Positions 29,804 to 39,863 are shown, counted from the first letter of the stretch. The stretch: DNA of 64,000 nt from Jeotgalibacillus salarius (GCF_004405125.1 NZ_SORX01000001.1:62001-126000), one strand, 5' to 3'. The notes: generated from the sequence alone by a model not told the origin. Made by a program: numbers and translations.

Positions 29804-30844
29804 ATGAAAATTATGATTACAGGAGCCACGGGCTTCGTAGGATCTAAACTGATGCTTTCACTTTTAGATGAAGGACACATCCTCTATCCGGTAGTACGCA
29901 ATCAGCACAAGATTGATCAATTTATAAATAACACCACACCTGACCAGGCTGCAAGAATTCATCCTGTATCAGGCGATATTACACGTACCGATTTTGGGAT
30001 TCATTATACGGACTCGCTTACCGGAAATATTGACATTCTATATCACACCGCTGCCTACTTATCATTTGATCCGAATGACCGAAAAAAAACGTTTGATGTA
30101 AATGTAGATGGTACGAAACACGCACTTGAATTAGCGGAGAAACTTCAGATTCCTGCTTTCTATCATGTGAGTACAGCTTATACATCCGGATTGGACGATT
30201 TGTCTTATGAAGACATTCACTCCTCAGACAGACCATTTGTAAATGATTACGAAGAAAGTAAGAATCACGCTGAGCACCTCGTGTGGGACAAGCGAGATCA
30301 ATTAAAGGTAAGTATCTTCAGACCGTCGATCATTGTAGGAGATACAACTACCGGTGAAGCTGATACGACATTTGCGCTATATGGTCTGCTGAAGGCTGTG
30401 GCATTACTGAAGAAGCTTGTTGCACGTGGACGGGTCGACCAGAATAAAATGATCAAACTTCTTTGTGACCCTGAAGCTTCTAACAATGTCGTGCCAGTCA
30501 ATTATGTAGTAGACGTGCTGACAGCTGCTGCACATTATGCTGAAGCAAATAAAATTTATCATATTTCAAATAACCATGCGCCAAAAAATGCAACTGTCAT
30601 GGAGTGGATTAAAGAACAAAGCGGAGTTGAGAATTTGGCCGTCACCGCAAATGCAGTAGAACTTTCTAAAGAGGACGCAGTCATTAATGCGCCTATGCGC
30701 GTTTTTCACTCTTACTTATCACGCACTGTAATTTTTAAAGATGATCATACCAAAGCTTTGCTTGAAAAAGCGGGCCATGATCCTTTTGAGTTAACAGATC
30801 AGCAGTATCAGATGCTGATTGAAACGTATTTTAAACAACATTAA
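29804..30844 (+). CDS. Extended SDR (NAD-binding_4 / epimerase-like) oxidoreductase
   Basis: A 346-residue protein with the extended-SDR nucleotide motif TGATGFVG (residues 6-13), YHTAAYLSFDP, a VSTAYTSG block with the catalytic Ser/Thr and a downstream YEESKNHAE (YxxxK), then FRPSIIVGD. This resembles the thioester-reductase/male-sterility (NAD_binding_4) branch. Substrate unknown. AAAGGAG lies 7 bases upstream of the ATG; a TATAAT at about 29766-29771 may be its -10. Confidence 0.83.
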   Translation: MKIMITGATGFVGSKLMLSLLDEGHILYPVVRNQHKIDQFINNTTPDQAARIHPVSGDITRTDFGIHYTDSLTGNIDILYHTAAYLSFDPNDRKKTFDVNVDGTKHALELAEKLQIPAFYHVSTAYTSGLDDLSYEDIHSSDRPFVNDYEESKNHAEHLVWDKRDQLKVSIFRPSIIVGDTTTGEADTTFALYGLLKAVALLKKLVARGRVDQNKMIKLLCDPEASNNVVPVNYVVDVLTAAAHYAEANKIYHISNNHAPKNATVMEWIKEQSGVENLAVTANAVELSKEDAVINAPMRVFHSYLSRTVIFKDDHTKALLEKAGHDPFELTDQQYQMLIETYFKQH

Positions 30845-30903
30845 TCTCTAAATTCTCTCTTAAAGGGGATGGAACAAAAGCTGTCTCATCTTGTTACTCG
30901 TTT

Positions 30904-31033
30904 CGCTGCGCTTCAGGCGGACGCTTTCCGCGCGCGGGCCGTTTTGTGGCCCCATTTGACCTCCTCACCGCTTCGCGTCTGCGGGGTCTCACCTGTCCGT
31001 CTTATCGCGCTGGAGTCACCGCCTTACGCTCCG
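30904..31033 (-). repeat. Dispersed intergenic palindromic repeat, copy R6
   Basis: Reverse orientation (GACCTCCTCACC, GCGGGGTCTCACC, GGAGTCACCGCC) with an extra internal hairpin (GGCCGTTTTGTGGCC) in place of the usual GGTGAG arm; R12 has the same insertion. Confidence 0.72.
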
Positions 31034-31045
31034 CTACACTTAGAT

Positions 31046-31422
31046 TTCAAAAAAAATTGTTTAAATCAACATAAGAGATTGTTTTGTCTCAGCCTTCTTT
31101 AAATCTTGAAAAAGAAATGAATGAGTATTTAGTAACATTTTTTTAAACTGTATGTGATAGTAGCTGATTTTTTATTTCGATTCTCTAATGGAAATCACTT
31201 TATCACTGTGACGCATATATTTACTAAAGCAAAGGGTTTTTACTCTTTTTTACTGGAAATGAATATTCATAAAATGTATATTCATTTGATATTTATACCA
31301 AATGCACCTCACATAACCTTGTCACATCAACATCTCTTCCTATTATCTCCTATTTACATGAGATGAATATTTATATATATTATACAATATTCAGAACATT
31401 ATTAAATGATGAGGTGACGGTC
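31046..31422. other. AT-rich intergenic region upstream of the alanine symporter, nothing recognised
   Basis: No gene, known RNA or repeat stands out. A half-site like a FadR box (31118 onward) was rejected. The promoter of the downstream gene is presumably here but several weak -10 candidates are equal. Confidence 0.5.
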
Positions 31423-32850
31423 ATGCAGGGGATTATTGATTCGGTTAACAACATTTTATGGACTTACGTTTTAATTGCAGTACTGCTCGGAGCTGGTGTT
31501 TATTTCACAGTGGCAACACGTTTTGTACAGTTCAGATATTTAAAAGAAATGGTTAAAGTACTCGGAGACAAGACAGTTGTACCAGATGGGATGAAAAGTA
31601 TCAGTTCATTTAAATCATTTTCAATAGGTGCTGCAACAAGAATCGGGACCGGAAATCTTGCCGGTGTGGCAGTAGCGATTGTAATTGGTGGACCGGGGGC
31701 AGTGTTTTGGATGTGGATCGTGGCACTTCTCGGAGGTGCGACGAGCTTTATCGAGAGCACGCTGGCACAAGTATATAAAGTCAGAGACGGTAATGCTTAC
31801 CGTGGTGGCCCAGCTTACTATATTGAAAAAGGCTTAAATAAAAGATGGCTTGGTATTGTGTTTGCTGTTTTAATTGCCATCACATTCGGATTAATTTTCA
31901 ACTCTGTTCAAAGTAATACAATTTCATTAGCATTTGAAAGTGCGTTCGGCATTGACCGTCTGATTGTCGGCGGGATTGTAACTGTATTAACAGGCTTAAT
32001 CATCTTTGGAGGCGTTCACCGTATTGCCAGTTTTTCAAGTGTGATCGTGCCGATTATGGCAGTATTATATATTTCGATTGCGCTGGTCGTGATTGCCATG
32101 AACTTCACACAGATTCCTGCTGTATTTATGACAATTATCAATAGCGCATTCGGATTTGAACAGGCGCTGGGCGGCGGTATTGGTGCAGCGATTATGCAAG
32201 GTGTCAGACGCGGACTATTTTCCAACGAAGCTGGTATGGGTAGTGCACCTAACGCAGCTGCGACAGCCAATGTCAGCCACCCTGCAAAACAGGGGTTCAT
32301 TCAGACTTTAGGTGTGTATGTAGATACGTTAATCGTATGTTCAGCGACTGCGTTCATCATTCTTGTCAACACTGATTATCAGGCAAGCGGGCTTGAAGGA
32401 ATTGAATTGCTTCAAAGTTCACTAAGCGCACAGGTTGGTGACTGGGCAGGAATCTTTATCGCGGCAGCAATCTTCATGTTTGCATTCAGCTCAATTATCG
32501 GAAGCTACTACTATGGTGAAACAAACATTGAGTTTATCAGAAAGAACAAAACAGCACTCAATGTTTATCGTGTACTGACAATGGGTCTGGTCATGTTCGG
32601 TTCATATGCAAGTCTTGGTATGGTCTGGAGTATGGCAGATGTATTTATGGCCTTAATGACATTGATTAATATCATCGGTATCGTGTTGTTAAGCGGTATT
32701 GCGATTAAAGTATTAAAAGATTATGAAGCTCAGCGCCTGCAGGGGCTGGATCCAATCTTCAAACCTAAGTCTCTTGGTATTGAAAATACAGAGTGCTGGG
32801 ATGAAGTACGCGAGACGATCGAAAAAGATGCAGATGAGAAAGTATCTTAA
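31423..32850 (+). CDS. Alanine/glycine:cation symporter (AGCS family)
   Basis: A 475-residue Na+-coupled amino acid importer with about 10-11 membrane segments. Family blocks: GNLAGVAVAIVIGGPGAVFWMW, GGPAYYIEKGL, GRRGLFSNEAGMGSAPNAAA-type segment (RRGLFSNEAGMGSAP) and SSIIGSYYYGE. The frame is open from 31363, but GAGGTGA lies just ahead of the ATG at 31423, where the family begins. Ends at a strong terminator. Confidence 0.92.
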   Translation: MQGIIDSVNNILWTYVLIAVLLGAGVYFTVATRFVQFRYLKEMVKVLGDKTVVPDGMKSISSFKSFSIGAATRIGTGNLAGVAVAIVIGGPGAVFWMWIVALLGGATSFIESTLAQVYKVRDGNAYRGGPAYYIEKGLNKRWLGIVFAVLIAITFGLIFNSVQSNTISLAFESAFGIDRLIVGGIVTVLTGLIIFGGVHRIASFSSVIVPIMAVLYISIALVVIAMNFTQIPAVFMTIINSAFGFEQALGGGIGAAIMQGVRRGLFSNEAGMGSAPNAAATANVSHPAKQGFIQTLGVYVDTLIVCSATAFIILVNTDYQASGLEGIELLQSSLSAQVGDWAGIFIAAAIFMFAFSSIIGSYYYGETNIEFIRKNKTALNVYRVLTMGLVMFGSYASLGMVWSMADVFMALMTLINIIGIVLLSGIAIKVLKDYEAQRLQGLDPIFKPKSLGIENTECWDEVRETIEKDADEKVS

Positions 32851-32857
32851 GAGTTGG

Positions 32858-32886
32858 ACGCCTGCCATGTTGCAGGCGTTTTTTCT
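32858..32886 (+). terminator. Intrinsic terminator of the AGCS gene
   Basis: ACGCCTGC and GCAGGCGT pair around CATGTT, followed by six T. Confidence 0.88.
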
Positions 32887-32974
32887 GCTCAATGAAAGCT
32901 TAACACCCATAGTGAAACACTAGTCATAAATGTGAAGACACTTAAAATGTAGAATTTTTCTACACAAACAAAAT

Positions 32975-33021
32975 AAAGGAAGATGATGCTCTCAAACTTG
33001 CTGAGCATCATCTTCCTTTTC
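32975..33021. terminator. Long perfect hairpin, probable terminator of the DsbA-family gene or bidirectional
   Basis: AAAGGAAGATGATGCTC and GAGCATCATCTTCCTTT form a perfect 17-bp stem with an 11-base loop, flanked by A-rich sequence on the left and T-rich on the right. For the minus strand it would stop read-through from the DsbA-family gene. Confidence 0.6.
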
Positions 33022-33058
33022 GTTACATTATATTGTATAGATCACTCAGGTTCATTGC

Positions 33059-33165
33059 AGTGGAAGGCGGGGACTCCGGGACGATTAGCCTGTCAGCTGA
33101 GACCCCGCAGGCTTGCCGAGGAGGCTCAGTGCAGGCCGTCCGGAAAGCCTCCGCCTGAAACGGAA
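33059..33165 (+). repeat. Dispersed intergenic palindromic repeat, copy R7 (inverted partner of R8)
   Basis: Forward orientation. Aligned to the reverse complement of R8 it differs in only 4 of 107 positions, all transitions, far closer than to other copies. It lies just downstream of the DsbA-family gene. Confidence 0.8.
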
Positions 33166-33211
33166 ATGAACCGGTCTATTTCAAGCACCATTTTCAGAAG
33201 CTTTTATATTG

Positions 33212-33913
33212 TTAACTCTTACATGAATCGTCTGTGCAGGCATTGCCCTGTCCACCGACATTTACTAACGGTGACTGATTGGTTTCTGCCCATACTTTTT
33301 CAAGTGCCTGTGTAAATACTTCATCAGGCTGTGCACCTGAGATCGCATATTTATTTTCTAATACAAAAAACGGTACGCCGGATACACCGATTTGTGAAGC
33401 CTTTTGGATATCGGCATTCATTTCAGCTGTATACTGATCCGAAGTCAGGACTTCACGCGCCTTCAATCCATCAAGTCCTGCGTCTTCTGCAATCGCAACC
33501 AGCTGGTCGTGATCACCAATATGTTTAGACTCAAGGAAGTAAGCACTTAACAGCTTTTCAGTCACTTCCTGATCTTTCCCGTGTTCAGCAGCAAAATGAG
33601 TAAGCCTGTGTGCATCCTGCGTATTTGTGCGCTTCATTTTTGAAAAGTCATAATCCAGGCCGACTTCTTTCGCCTGTGCCACGACGTTGTTTGTCATCTC
33701 TACTGCCTGATCGTAAGACATGCTGTACTTCTTCGCAAGCGCAGTAACAGTATCTTCAGTTGCGTTCATTGGCGCATCAGGATCGAGCTGGAAGCTGCGA
33801 TAGACGACTTCGACCTGATCTTTGTGTTCAAACGAGTTCAAAGCGTGTTCAAGCTTTCTTTTTCCGATATAGCAAAATGGGCAAACGTAATCTGACCAAA
33901 CTTCAATTTTCAT
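33212..33913 (-). CDS. DsbA-family (FrnE-like) thiol oxidoreductase
   Basis: A 233-residue DsbA-like protein without a signal peptide, so cytosolic. Redox motif CPFC at residues 11-14 (WSDYVCPFCYIGKRKLE), an inserted helical domain, and cis-Pro block GVSGVPFFVLENKYAISGAQ near residue 180. The C-terminal tail carries two more Cys (NACTDDSC), as in FrnE, where a C-terminal CX4C takes part in disulfide exchange. Flanked on both sides by near-identical inverted repeats (R7, R8). Confidence 0.9.
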   Translation of the reverse strand: MKIEVWSDYVCPFCYIGKRKLEHALNSFEHKDQVEVVYRSFQLDPDAPMNATEDTVTALAKKYSMSYDQAVEMTNNVVAQAKEVGLDYDFSKMKRTNTQDAHRLTHFAAEHGKDQEVTEKLLSAYFLESKHIGDHDQLVAIAEDAGLDGLKAREVLTSDQYTAEMNADIQKASQIGVSGVPFFVLENKYAISGAQPDEVFTQALEKVWAETNQSPLVNVGGQGNACTDDSCKS

Positions 33914-34016
33914 TGGTGAATCCCTCCTGATTGTTCATAGTCTTATCTTACAATGTTTATTTTTTATAATCGAAAGATCTGCCTGCTGTTTGCATTGGAA
34001 GTAGGAGCCGGTTGAC

Positions 34017-34123
34017 TTCCGTTCCAGGCGGAGGCTTTCCGGACGGCCTGCACTAAGCCTCCTCGGCAAGCCTGCGGGGTCTCAGCTGACAGGCTAGTCG
34101 TCTCGGAGTCCCCGCCTTCCACT
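34017..34123 (-). repeat. Dispersed intergenic palindromic repeat, copy R8 (inverted partner of R7)
   Basis: Reverse orientation, 103/107 identical to R7 when inverted. It lies about 100 bases upstream of the DsbA-family start. Confidence 0.8.
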
Positions 34124-34248
34124 ACAGCCAACCTGAGCTTTTCCAAAAGAAAGGTTTAATCAAGAATAAGTTTATAATAGTAATTCACCAGTTAAATTTA
34201 GTTTTTATTAAATAAGCTATGTTAAAGTCCAATGATGTTTTAGCACAG

Positions 34249-34357
34249 ATGGTGATTGTAGCGGAAGGGGGGACGACTCCAGCAGGATAAGCGCGAGGAG
34301 GCTCACCGCACGCCCTGTGGAAAGCGTTCCCCCCTGCAGCGGAAATCAACAGCCACC
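34249..34357 (+). repeat. Dispersed intergenic palindromic repeat, copy R9, internally deleted
   Basis: Keeps GACGACTCC and GAGGAGGCTCACC and the outer pair (GGTGATTGTAGCGGAA / GCGGAAATCAACAGCCACC) but lacks the GAGACCCCGC block. Confidence 0.68.
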
Positions 34358-34380
34358 TTTAACAGAGTCATTAATTAAGA

Positions 34381-34418
34381 GAAAAAACCGCTCAGAATTT
34401 ATCTGAACGGTTTTAAAA
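34381..34418 (-). terminator. Intrinsic terminator of ilvD
   Basis: AAAACCGTTCAG and CTGAGCGGTTTT pair with a T-run on the minus strand. Confidence 0.82.
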
Positions 34419-34424
34419 AAGAGT

Positions 34425-36122
34425 TTATTCTTCAAATAAATCAGTTACTGCACCTTTAGATGATGAGGATACGTTATTTGCGTATTTCGCAAGGATGCCG
34501 CGTGTGAATTTCGGTACGGGCTTTTTCCATTCGCGTGCACGTTTTTCGAATTCTTCTTCTGAAATTTGCAGGTTGATTTCCTGTGTGTCGCTGTCGATTG
34601 CAACAATGTCTCCATTTTGCAGGAGGCCGATTGGTCCGCCGACTGCGGCTTCCGGTGCGATGTGTCCGATTACAAAGCCGTGTGACCCTCCTGAGAAGCG
34701 TCCGTCTGTCATGAGTGCTACTTTACCATTTAGGCCGCGGCCAACGATCATTGCGGTAATGGAGAGCATTTCAGGCATTCCTGGTCCACCCTTTGGCCCA
34801 ACATTACGGATGACAACAACGTCGCCTTCTTTAATTTGATTACCTTCAATTGCTTTAGTACATTCCGCTTCGCTGTCATACACTTTTGCAGGTCCTTCGA
34901 AACGGCTGATTTTCTGTCCGCTCATTTTAGCAACTGCGCCTTCAGGAGCTAGGTTCCCTTTTAACACAACAAGAGGTCCAGTCTTCTTAAGCGGCTCGCT
35001 GATTGGTTTGATCACCTGCTGACCTTCTTTTAATGAAGGAACTTCTGCAAGGTTTTCCGCGATTGTTTTACCGGTTACTGTAATGCAATCGCCGTGAAGC
35101 AATCCTTCTTCTAAAAGCAGCTTCATCACGGCAGGTACACCGCCCGCTTCATAAAGATCCTGCATCACATATTTACCGCTTGGCTTCAGATCAGCAATAT
35201 GCGGTACGTTTTGACGTACACGTTCGAAATCGTCCATCGTCAGGTCCACTTCAGCTGTGTGCGCCATTGCCAGGAGGTGGAGAAATGCGTTAGTTGATCC
35301 TCCAAGAGCCATGACAACTGTAATCGCGTTTTCAAACGCTTCTTTTGTCATGATGTCACGCGGGTAAATATCCTGCTCAAGCAGCTTGACGACAAGCTCT
35401 CCGGCCTGTTCACATTCCTGCTCTTTGTAATCATTGATAGCAGGTGTTGAAGAAGATCCCGGAATACTCATCCCAAGTGCTTCAACCGCTGATGCCATTG
35501 TGTTCGCTGTATACATACCACCGCACGCTCCAGCCCCCGGACATGCACTGCACTCCACTTTATACAGCTGCTCTTCATCAATCAGCCCTTCCTGGTACTG
35601 ACCTACCGCTTCAAATGAAGAAACGATGTCGATGTCTTTACCGTCGAGTTTTCCAGGCTGAATTGTACCCCCGTAAACATAGACAGAAGGAATATTCATT
35701 CGTGCAATCGCCATAACACAGGCTGGGGTTGTTTTATCACAGCCTCCGATTGCAACAATACCATCAAGGCGCTCTGCATTTGTTACTGTTTCAATCGAAT
35801 CCGCGATCACTTCGCGGCTTGGCAGTGAGTAAAACATACCTTCATGCCCCATCGCAATGCCGTCAGATACTGTAATTGTGTTGAAAATCATTGGCGCGCC
35901 GCCACCAGCTTTTGCACCGCTTTTCGCACGCTGGGCAAGCTTATCAATATGTACGTTACACGGCGTCACTTCACTCCATGTACTTGCTACGCCAATCATT
36001 GGTTTTTTGAAGTCTTCATCTGTAAAACCGACTGCACGAAGCATTGACCTGTTTGGAACTCTGTTGACACCTTCACTGATCACTTTACTTCTGATTCTCA
36101 GATCTTTTTTCGTTTTATCCAT
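34425..36122 (-). CDS. ilvD: Dihydroxy-acid dehydratase IlvD
   Basis: Fe-S dehydratase of branched-chain amino acid and pantothenate synthesis. Cluster Cys blocks: [25 protein letters not shown] and [21 protein letters not shown]-terminal block [23 protein letters not shown]. The frame is open to 36194, but AGGAGGG 8 bases ahead of the ATG at 36122 and the family start fix 565 residues. It stands alone, away from other ilv genes; the leader has no T-box and only a poor CodY-box match. Confidence 0.95.
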   Translation of the reverse strand: MDKTKKDLRIRSKVISEGVNRVPNRSMLRAVGFTDEDFKKPMIGVASTWSEVTPCNVHIDKLAQRAKSGAKAGGGAPMIFNTITVSDGIAMGHEGMFYSLPSREVIADSIETVTNAERLDGIVAIGGCDKTTPACVMAIARMNIPSVYVYGGTIQPGKLDGKDIDIVSSFEAVGQYQEGLIDEEQLYKVECSACPGAGACGGMYTANTMASAVEALGMSIPGSSSTPAINDYKEQECEQAGELVVKLLEQDIYPRDIMTKEAFENAITVVMALGGSTNAFLHLLAMAHTAEVDLTMDDFERVRQNVPHIADLKPSGKYVMQDLYEAGGVPAVMKLLLEEGLLHGDCITVTGKTIAENLAEVPSLKEGQQVIKPISEPLKKTGPLVVLKGNLAPEGAVAKMSGQKISRFEGPAKVYDSEAECTKAIEGNQIKEGDVVVIRNVGPKGGPGMPEMLSITAMIVGRGLNGKVALMTDGRFSGGSHGFVIGHIAPEAAVGGPIGLLQNGDIVAIDSDTQEINLQISEEEFEKRAREWKKPVPKFTRGILAKYANNVSSSSKGAVTDLFEE

Positions 36123-36355
36123 CGTGTAACCCTCCTGATGATTTTCCGCTTTACACCGTTGCAGCGAAACTTTTGTATAAAGACCATCATACATACAGAT
36201 GTGAGGTTCCGCAATAAGTATTCTGAATTTATCAACATTTCTATCAATTAAAACGCTTTCATTTTAAAAATGTACGAACATTTGTCAAAATATGAGTTGC
36301 GGGATAGAAAACCCTAATTTCGTGCGGTACACTGTGAAAGAAGGAGATGATATAA

Positions 36356-36757
36356 ATGTTTAACACTTATACTGTAAGAACACATAGCAGAGATGAAATG
36401 GTTGAAGTCACGACTGACATTCAGCAGTGGATTAGCAGTCAGTCTTTTAAAAACGGTATTGCAATTGTATCGTCCAAACACACAACTGCCGGGATTACTG
36501 TAAACGAAAACGCAGACCCCGATGTTAAAACGGATTTTTTGAGAAGGTTAGATGAGGTTTATCCATGGAATCATCCGGAGGATCGTCATATGGAAGGAAA
36601 CACTGCTTCTCATTTAAAGACGAGCACAGTCGGTCATGCACAGACAATTCCTGTTCAGAACGGCAAGTTGGTGCTTGGCACGTGGCAGGGCATTTATTTT
36701 TGTGAGTTTGATGGTCCCCGCTCACGTCAATACACCGTTACACTCATTGGCGGCTGA
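36356..36757 (+). CDS. YjbQ/UPF0047 family protein
   Basis: A 133-residue member of the YjbQ (UPF0047) family, often labelled secondary thiamine-phosphate synthase because of weak activity in E. coli; the true role is unsettled. Conserved blocks: [21 protein letters not shown], the His-rich [17 protein letters not shown], and C-terminal [20 protein letters not shown]. An AAGGAGA site precedes the ATG. The DMT transporter gene follows after 5 bases. Confidence 0.9.
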   Translation: MFNTYTVRTHSRDEMVEVTTDIQQWISSQSFKNGIAIVSSKHTTAGITVNENADPDVKTDFLRRLDEVYPWNHPEDRHMEGNTASHLKTSTVGHAQTIPVQNGKLVLGTWQGIYFCEFDGPRSRQYTVTLIGG

Positions 36758-36762
36758 ATAGC

Positions 36763-37659
36763 ATGAGGGCATATGCAGCACTCATCGGTCTCAGTCTAAT
36801 CTGGGGACTGTCATTTGTATTTATTAAAATTCTTGCTGAATCAGCAGGTGTCTGGGGAACAGTTTTTATCAGATGTACTGCCGGTGCACTGATTTTGCTG
36901 CCGATTCTGATTGCACAGTGGCGCAAAATTGATCGCCCAATTCCATGGAAGCACCTGATCGTGAGCGGGATTATGAACGCTGCACTTCCATGGGCTCTGA
37001 TTGCACTTAGTGAAACGAGAATCGCATCGAATACTGCATCAGTCCTGAATGCAACGACTCCGGTTTTTGCAGGACTGATCGGCTTTTTTCTATTTAAACA
37101 GCGTTTGAAGTTGCAGCAGTGGACTGGTATTCTGATCGGATTTTTTGGCGTTCTCGTATTAATAGAATTTAAAATCGGCAATATATTTGGCTCTGAATTT
37201 ATCGGTGTCGGTACAATGATGCTCGGAGCGATGTGTTACGGCTTCGGCTCACACTATGTCAGACGGTTCACACCGGCAACCGGAGTGGTTTTACTGTCAG
37301 CCACTTCACTGATCACGGGTTCTATGGTCGGGCTGATCATGATGACATTCAATGGATACAGCCTGCTGTCTTTTACATATAACACGTCATTCTGGCTTTC
37401 TGCAGTCGGACTTGGATGTTTTGGATCAGGTGTAGCCTATTTGCTTTTCTACTATCTGATCAGGCAGAAATCACCTGAATTTGCGACCACGGTTACCTAT
37501 CTGGCACCAGTTTCAGCGATGATCTGGGGAAGTGTGCTGCTTGATGAACCTGTTACACCCTCGCTTATTGGAGGCATGGTGATCATATTTGCAGGAATTT
37601 ATTATGCCAATCGCAAATCGAAAGCATCAAAAGTGAACATGCGCAGCACTTCTACTTAA
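36763..37659 (+). CDS. EamA/DMT-family transporter
   Basis: A 298-residue protein with ten predicted membrane segments in two EamA repeats (LIWGLSFVFIKIL at the start, ALSETRIASNTASVLNATTPVF in repeat one, TVTYLAPVSAMIWGSVLLDEP in repeat two). Drug/metabolite exporter of unknown substrate. Starts 5 bases after the YjbQ-family gene, so co-transcribed. Confidence 0.9.
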   Translation: MRAYAALIGLSLIWGLSFVFIKILAESAGVWGTVFIRCTAGALILLPILIAQWRKIDRPIPWKHLIVSGIMNAALPWALIALSETRIASNTASVLNATTPVFAGLIGFFLFKQRLKLQQWTGILIGFFGVLVLIEFKIGNIFGSEFIGVGTMMLGAMCYGFGSHYVRRFTPATGVVLLSATSLITGSMVGLIMMTFNGYSLLSFTYNTSFWLSAVGLGCFGSGVAYLLFYYLIRQKSPEFATTVTYLAPVSAMIWGSVLLDEPVTPSLIGGMVIIFAGIYYANRKSKASKVNMRSTST

Positions 37660-37673
37660 CATTTTCTCATCAT

Positions 37674-37705
37674 AAAGAGCGGCCTCCTCGGAAGCCGCTC
37701 TTTTA
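37674..37705. terminator. Bidirectional terminator between the EamA and PilZ genes
   Basis: AAAGAGCGGC and GCCGCTCTTT form a perfect 10-bp stem with A/T runs on both sides; the flanking genes converge on it. Confidence 0.85.
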
Positions 37706-38065
37706 CACTGTTTTAACGTATTGTTTAAGCTGTTTCACAATATCTTCTTTCACATCTTCAGAGGCGTAGAAATGAACCCCATAATAAAATTCATTACCGC
37801 CTGCACGTTTCCATACCAGTTCAGCCTTCATCTCATACACCAGTTCATTCAGCATAAACTGCAGATGAATTTTGACGGGGTCTTCATTGCTGACCGGTAA
37901 ATTTAATTTTGAACTCATCTTTGTACCGCTCGGGCTCAAATCATGCATCAATGCTTTCCCTGGCTGTGAATTAACCTCACGACCATGCAATTCATAGATT
38001 CTAAATGCTGCTTCTAACGGCTTTTTAAACGAAAACCTGAAGCCTTCCTGCCGATTATATCGCAA
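37703..38065 (-). CDS. PilZ-domain protein (c-di-GMP binding candidate)
   Basis: A PilZ beta-barrel: RYNRQEGFRF provides the Arg-rich N-terminal part and DLSPSGTKMSSKL the (D/N)xSxxG loop that binds c-di-GMP; YGVHFYAS closes the barrel. The first motif is RxxxR-like but degenerate. The long upstream frame lacks family similarity; a TTG at 38065 preceded by GAGGTG (6-base spacing) gives 120 residues, typical for a stand-alone PilZ. It lies downstream of a GGDEF gene on the same strand. Confidence 0.78.
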   Translation of the reverse strand: MRYNRQEGFRFSFKKPLEAAFRIYELHGREVNSQPGKALMHDLSPSGTKMSSKLNLPVSNEDPVKIHLQFMLNELVYEMKAELVWKRAGGNEFYYGVHFYASEDVKEDIVKQLKQYVKTV

Positions 38066-38228
38066 AGTACTCACCTCACGTGGGAAATTTGAATATAAAA
38101 CCTTTGTACTATATATATCGGTTATAACTGACGTTTTTGTATAGTTAAATGGTGACACTTCTAAACAGGACAATGTTGTGATATGTAATGCCAGCCTGTT
38201 CATTCAAATCAGTGTGCTTGTTATTTTT

Positions 38229-39524
38229 TCAGCTGATCTCCGGGTCGAATACTTTAAAAACAGCGTCTCTGTGCTTTTTTGCCTGATATAACGCATGATC
38301 AGCACAATTAACTAACGTTTTTTTCTGATTCGCATGAGTAGGATAAATCGCAATGCCTATATCGAGCATAAAATTCAATACAGTATTCTTTACTGTGACC
38401 GGTTCGTCCAGCGCTTCTGAAATCCGGCTAGCCACTGCAAATATGTCTTCATCCTGACTGATGTCAGGTAAGACTACCACATACTCGTCTCCCCCTAATC
38501 TGCCAACTGTATCAACTTTTCTTACACACTTCTCTAAAATCCGTGCAGCAGCTTTTATGACCTCATCTCCCATTTCATGTCCAAACTGATCATTAATCGT
38601 TTTAAAATCCCTTCCATCAAGAAATAATAACCCGACCTTTTTTCCTGTTCTTTCAGCGAGGTGAATTGCCATCTCCAGACGGTCGTCAATCAATCGTCTG
38701 TTAGGGAGACCTGACAAATAATCATAAAACGCCATTTTCGAAAGTTTCTCTTTATATTCGATTCTTTCTGTGATGTCCCGTGAGGATGTTACAACGCTTT
38801 TCACCTGATCATTTTCAAGAATAGGCGTAGCCACTACTTCCTTCCAAATGGAGTAACCATTTTTGTGTATATGTCTTATCTCAACAACTGCACTGCGTTT
38901 CTCAGCAATCAGCAGTTGAAACTGTTCTTTTGCTCTTTCTCTGTCATCTTTATGGATAACCTCTGAAAAATGCTTTCCTTTATAAAAATCTGCATTATAT
39001 CCCGCAATTACTTCACTTGATGGTGAAGAATATTGAATCATTCCATTTGGATCAATGATTCGTATTACATCCATTGTGTTTTCAGTGATGATGCGAAACA
39101 ATTCCTCGGTTTCAAGCAATTTCTGCTCCAGTAAATGTTTTTCAGTCACATCTCTCACAATACCAAGGATAAAACGGCATTCCCCATTTGAATCCAATAG
39201 CGGATATAACGTCGTATCCCCTGTATAAAGCTCTGTACCGTTATTAATCGTATGTGTGAAATGAATACTTTTTTTCATAATGGCAACATTCAGGTATTGT
39301 CCATTTAAAGCTGCAGCCTCTGCTTTAGCTCTTACAACCTGACTGACAGTTTTACCAATTACCCAATCAGAAAGCGCCGTCATATTTTTAGCTGCCTGAT
39401 TGATATATTCATAAATAACCTGATCCCCCTGCACACCCATCAAAAACACAAGATCTTCGACATAATCAAACAATCGTACAAAATCGAACAAGCTTTCAGC
39501 GTTACGGTGAGAATATTCAAACAT
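38229..39524 (-). CDS. PAS-PAS-GGDEF diguanylate cyclase
   Basis: A cytosolic signalling protein with two PAS domains (about residues 10-125 and 135-255, the second followed by SSRDITERIEYKEKL) and a C-terminal GGDEF domain (260-430). The active-site loop reads RLGGDEYVV, with Tyr for the last Phe, a tolerated change; YLSGLPNRRLIDDRL is the usual start of the cyclase domain. No RxxD inhibitory site is evident. GAGAGG 6 bases before the ATG at 39524 fixes the start (431 residues). Likely the c-di-GMP source for the PilZ protein 163 bases downstream. Confidence 0.9.
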   Translation of the reverse strand: MFEYSHRNAESLFDFVRLFDYVEDLVFLMGVQGDQVIYEYINQAAKNMTALSDWVIGKTVSQVVRAKAEAAALNGQYLNVAIMKKSIHFTHTINNGTELYTGDTTLYPLLDSNGECRFILGIVRDVTEKHLLEQKLLETEELFRIITENTMDVIRIIDPNGMIQYSSPSSEVIAGYNADFYKGKHFSEVIHKDDRERAKEQFQLLIAEKRSAVVEIRHIHKNGYSIWKEVVATPILENDQVKSVVTSSRDITERIEYKEKLSKMAFYDYLSGLPNRRLIDDRLEMAIHLAERTGKKVGLLFLDGRDFKTINDQFGHEMGDEVIKAAARILEKCVRKVDTVGRLGGDEYVVVLPDISQDEDIFAVASRISEALDEPVTVKNTVLNFMLDIGIAIYPTHANQKKTLVNCADHALYQAKKHRDAVFKVFDPEIS

Positions 39525-39863
39525 GACGTCCTCTCCCTTAAAATATTCCTTCATGCATAACTATATCTCATACAAAAAATGATATCGATTTGAATTACTA
39601 TGAGCAAAAAGACTAACTGAATGAACAAAATTTATGAATAGACTCAACATTTATTAGTTACAAAGTATTATAACTGATAGATCTTTAATCCGGGAATATT
39701 TTTATTCTCAGGTTTAACATGCTTTCGATACAAACCGCTCATGAAGCATTGCAAAACACGATATTAAGTAAAAATATATTTATATTTAATAATTATTTAT
39801 TGTTTTTCAATAAATATGGTGATATTATCTAGTTATTCAAATTGAAACTGAGGGGCGATCACG
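39525..39863. other. AT-rich divergent promoter region, nothing recognised
   Basis: Holds the promoters of the GGDEF gene and the DUF817 gene. No riboswitch, repeat copy or small gene was recognised. Confidence 0.5.

Noticed and set aside
31118-31133. FadR box upstream of the AGCS symporter
   Set aside because: Only the left half TGAATGAGTA fits; the right half TTTAGT does not match.
36180-36245. CodY box or T-box upstream of ilvD
   Set aside because: The best CodY-like match on the minus strand has about five mismatches of 15, and no T-box sequence is present.
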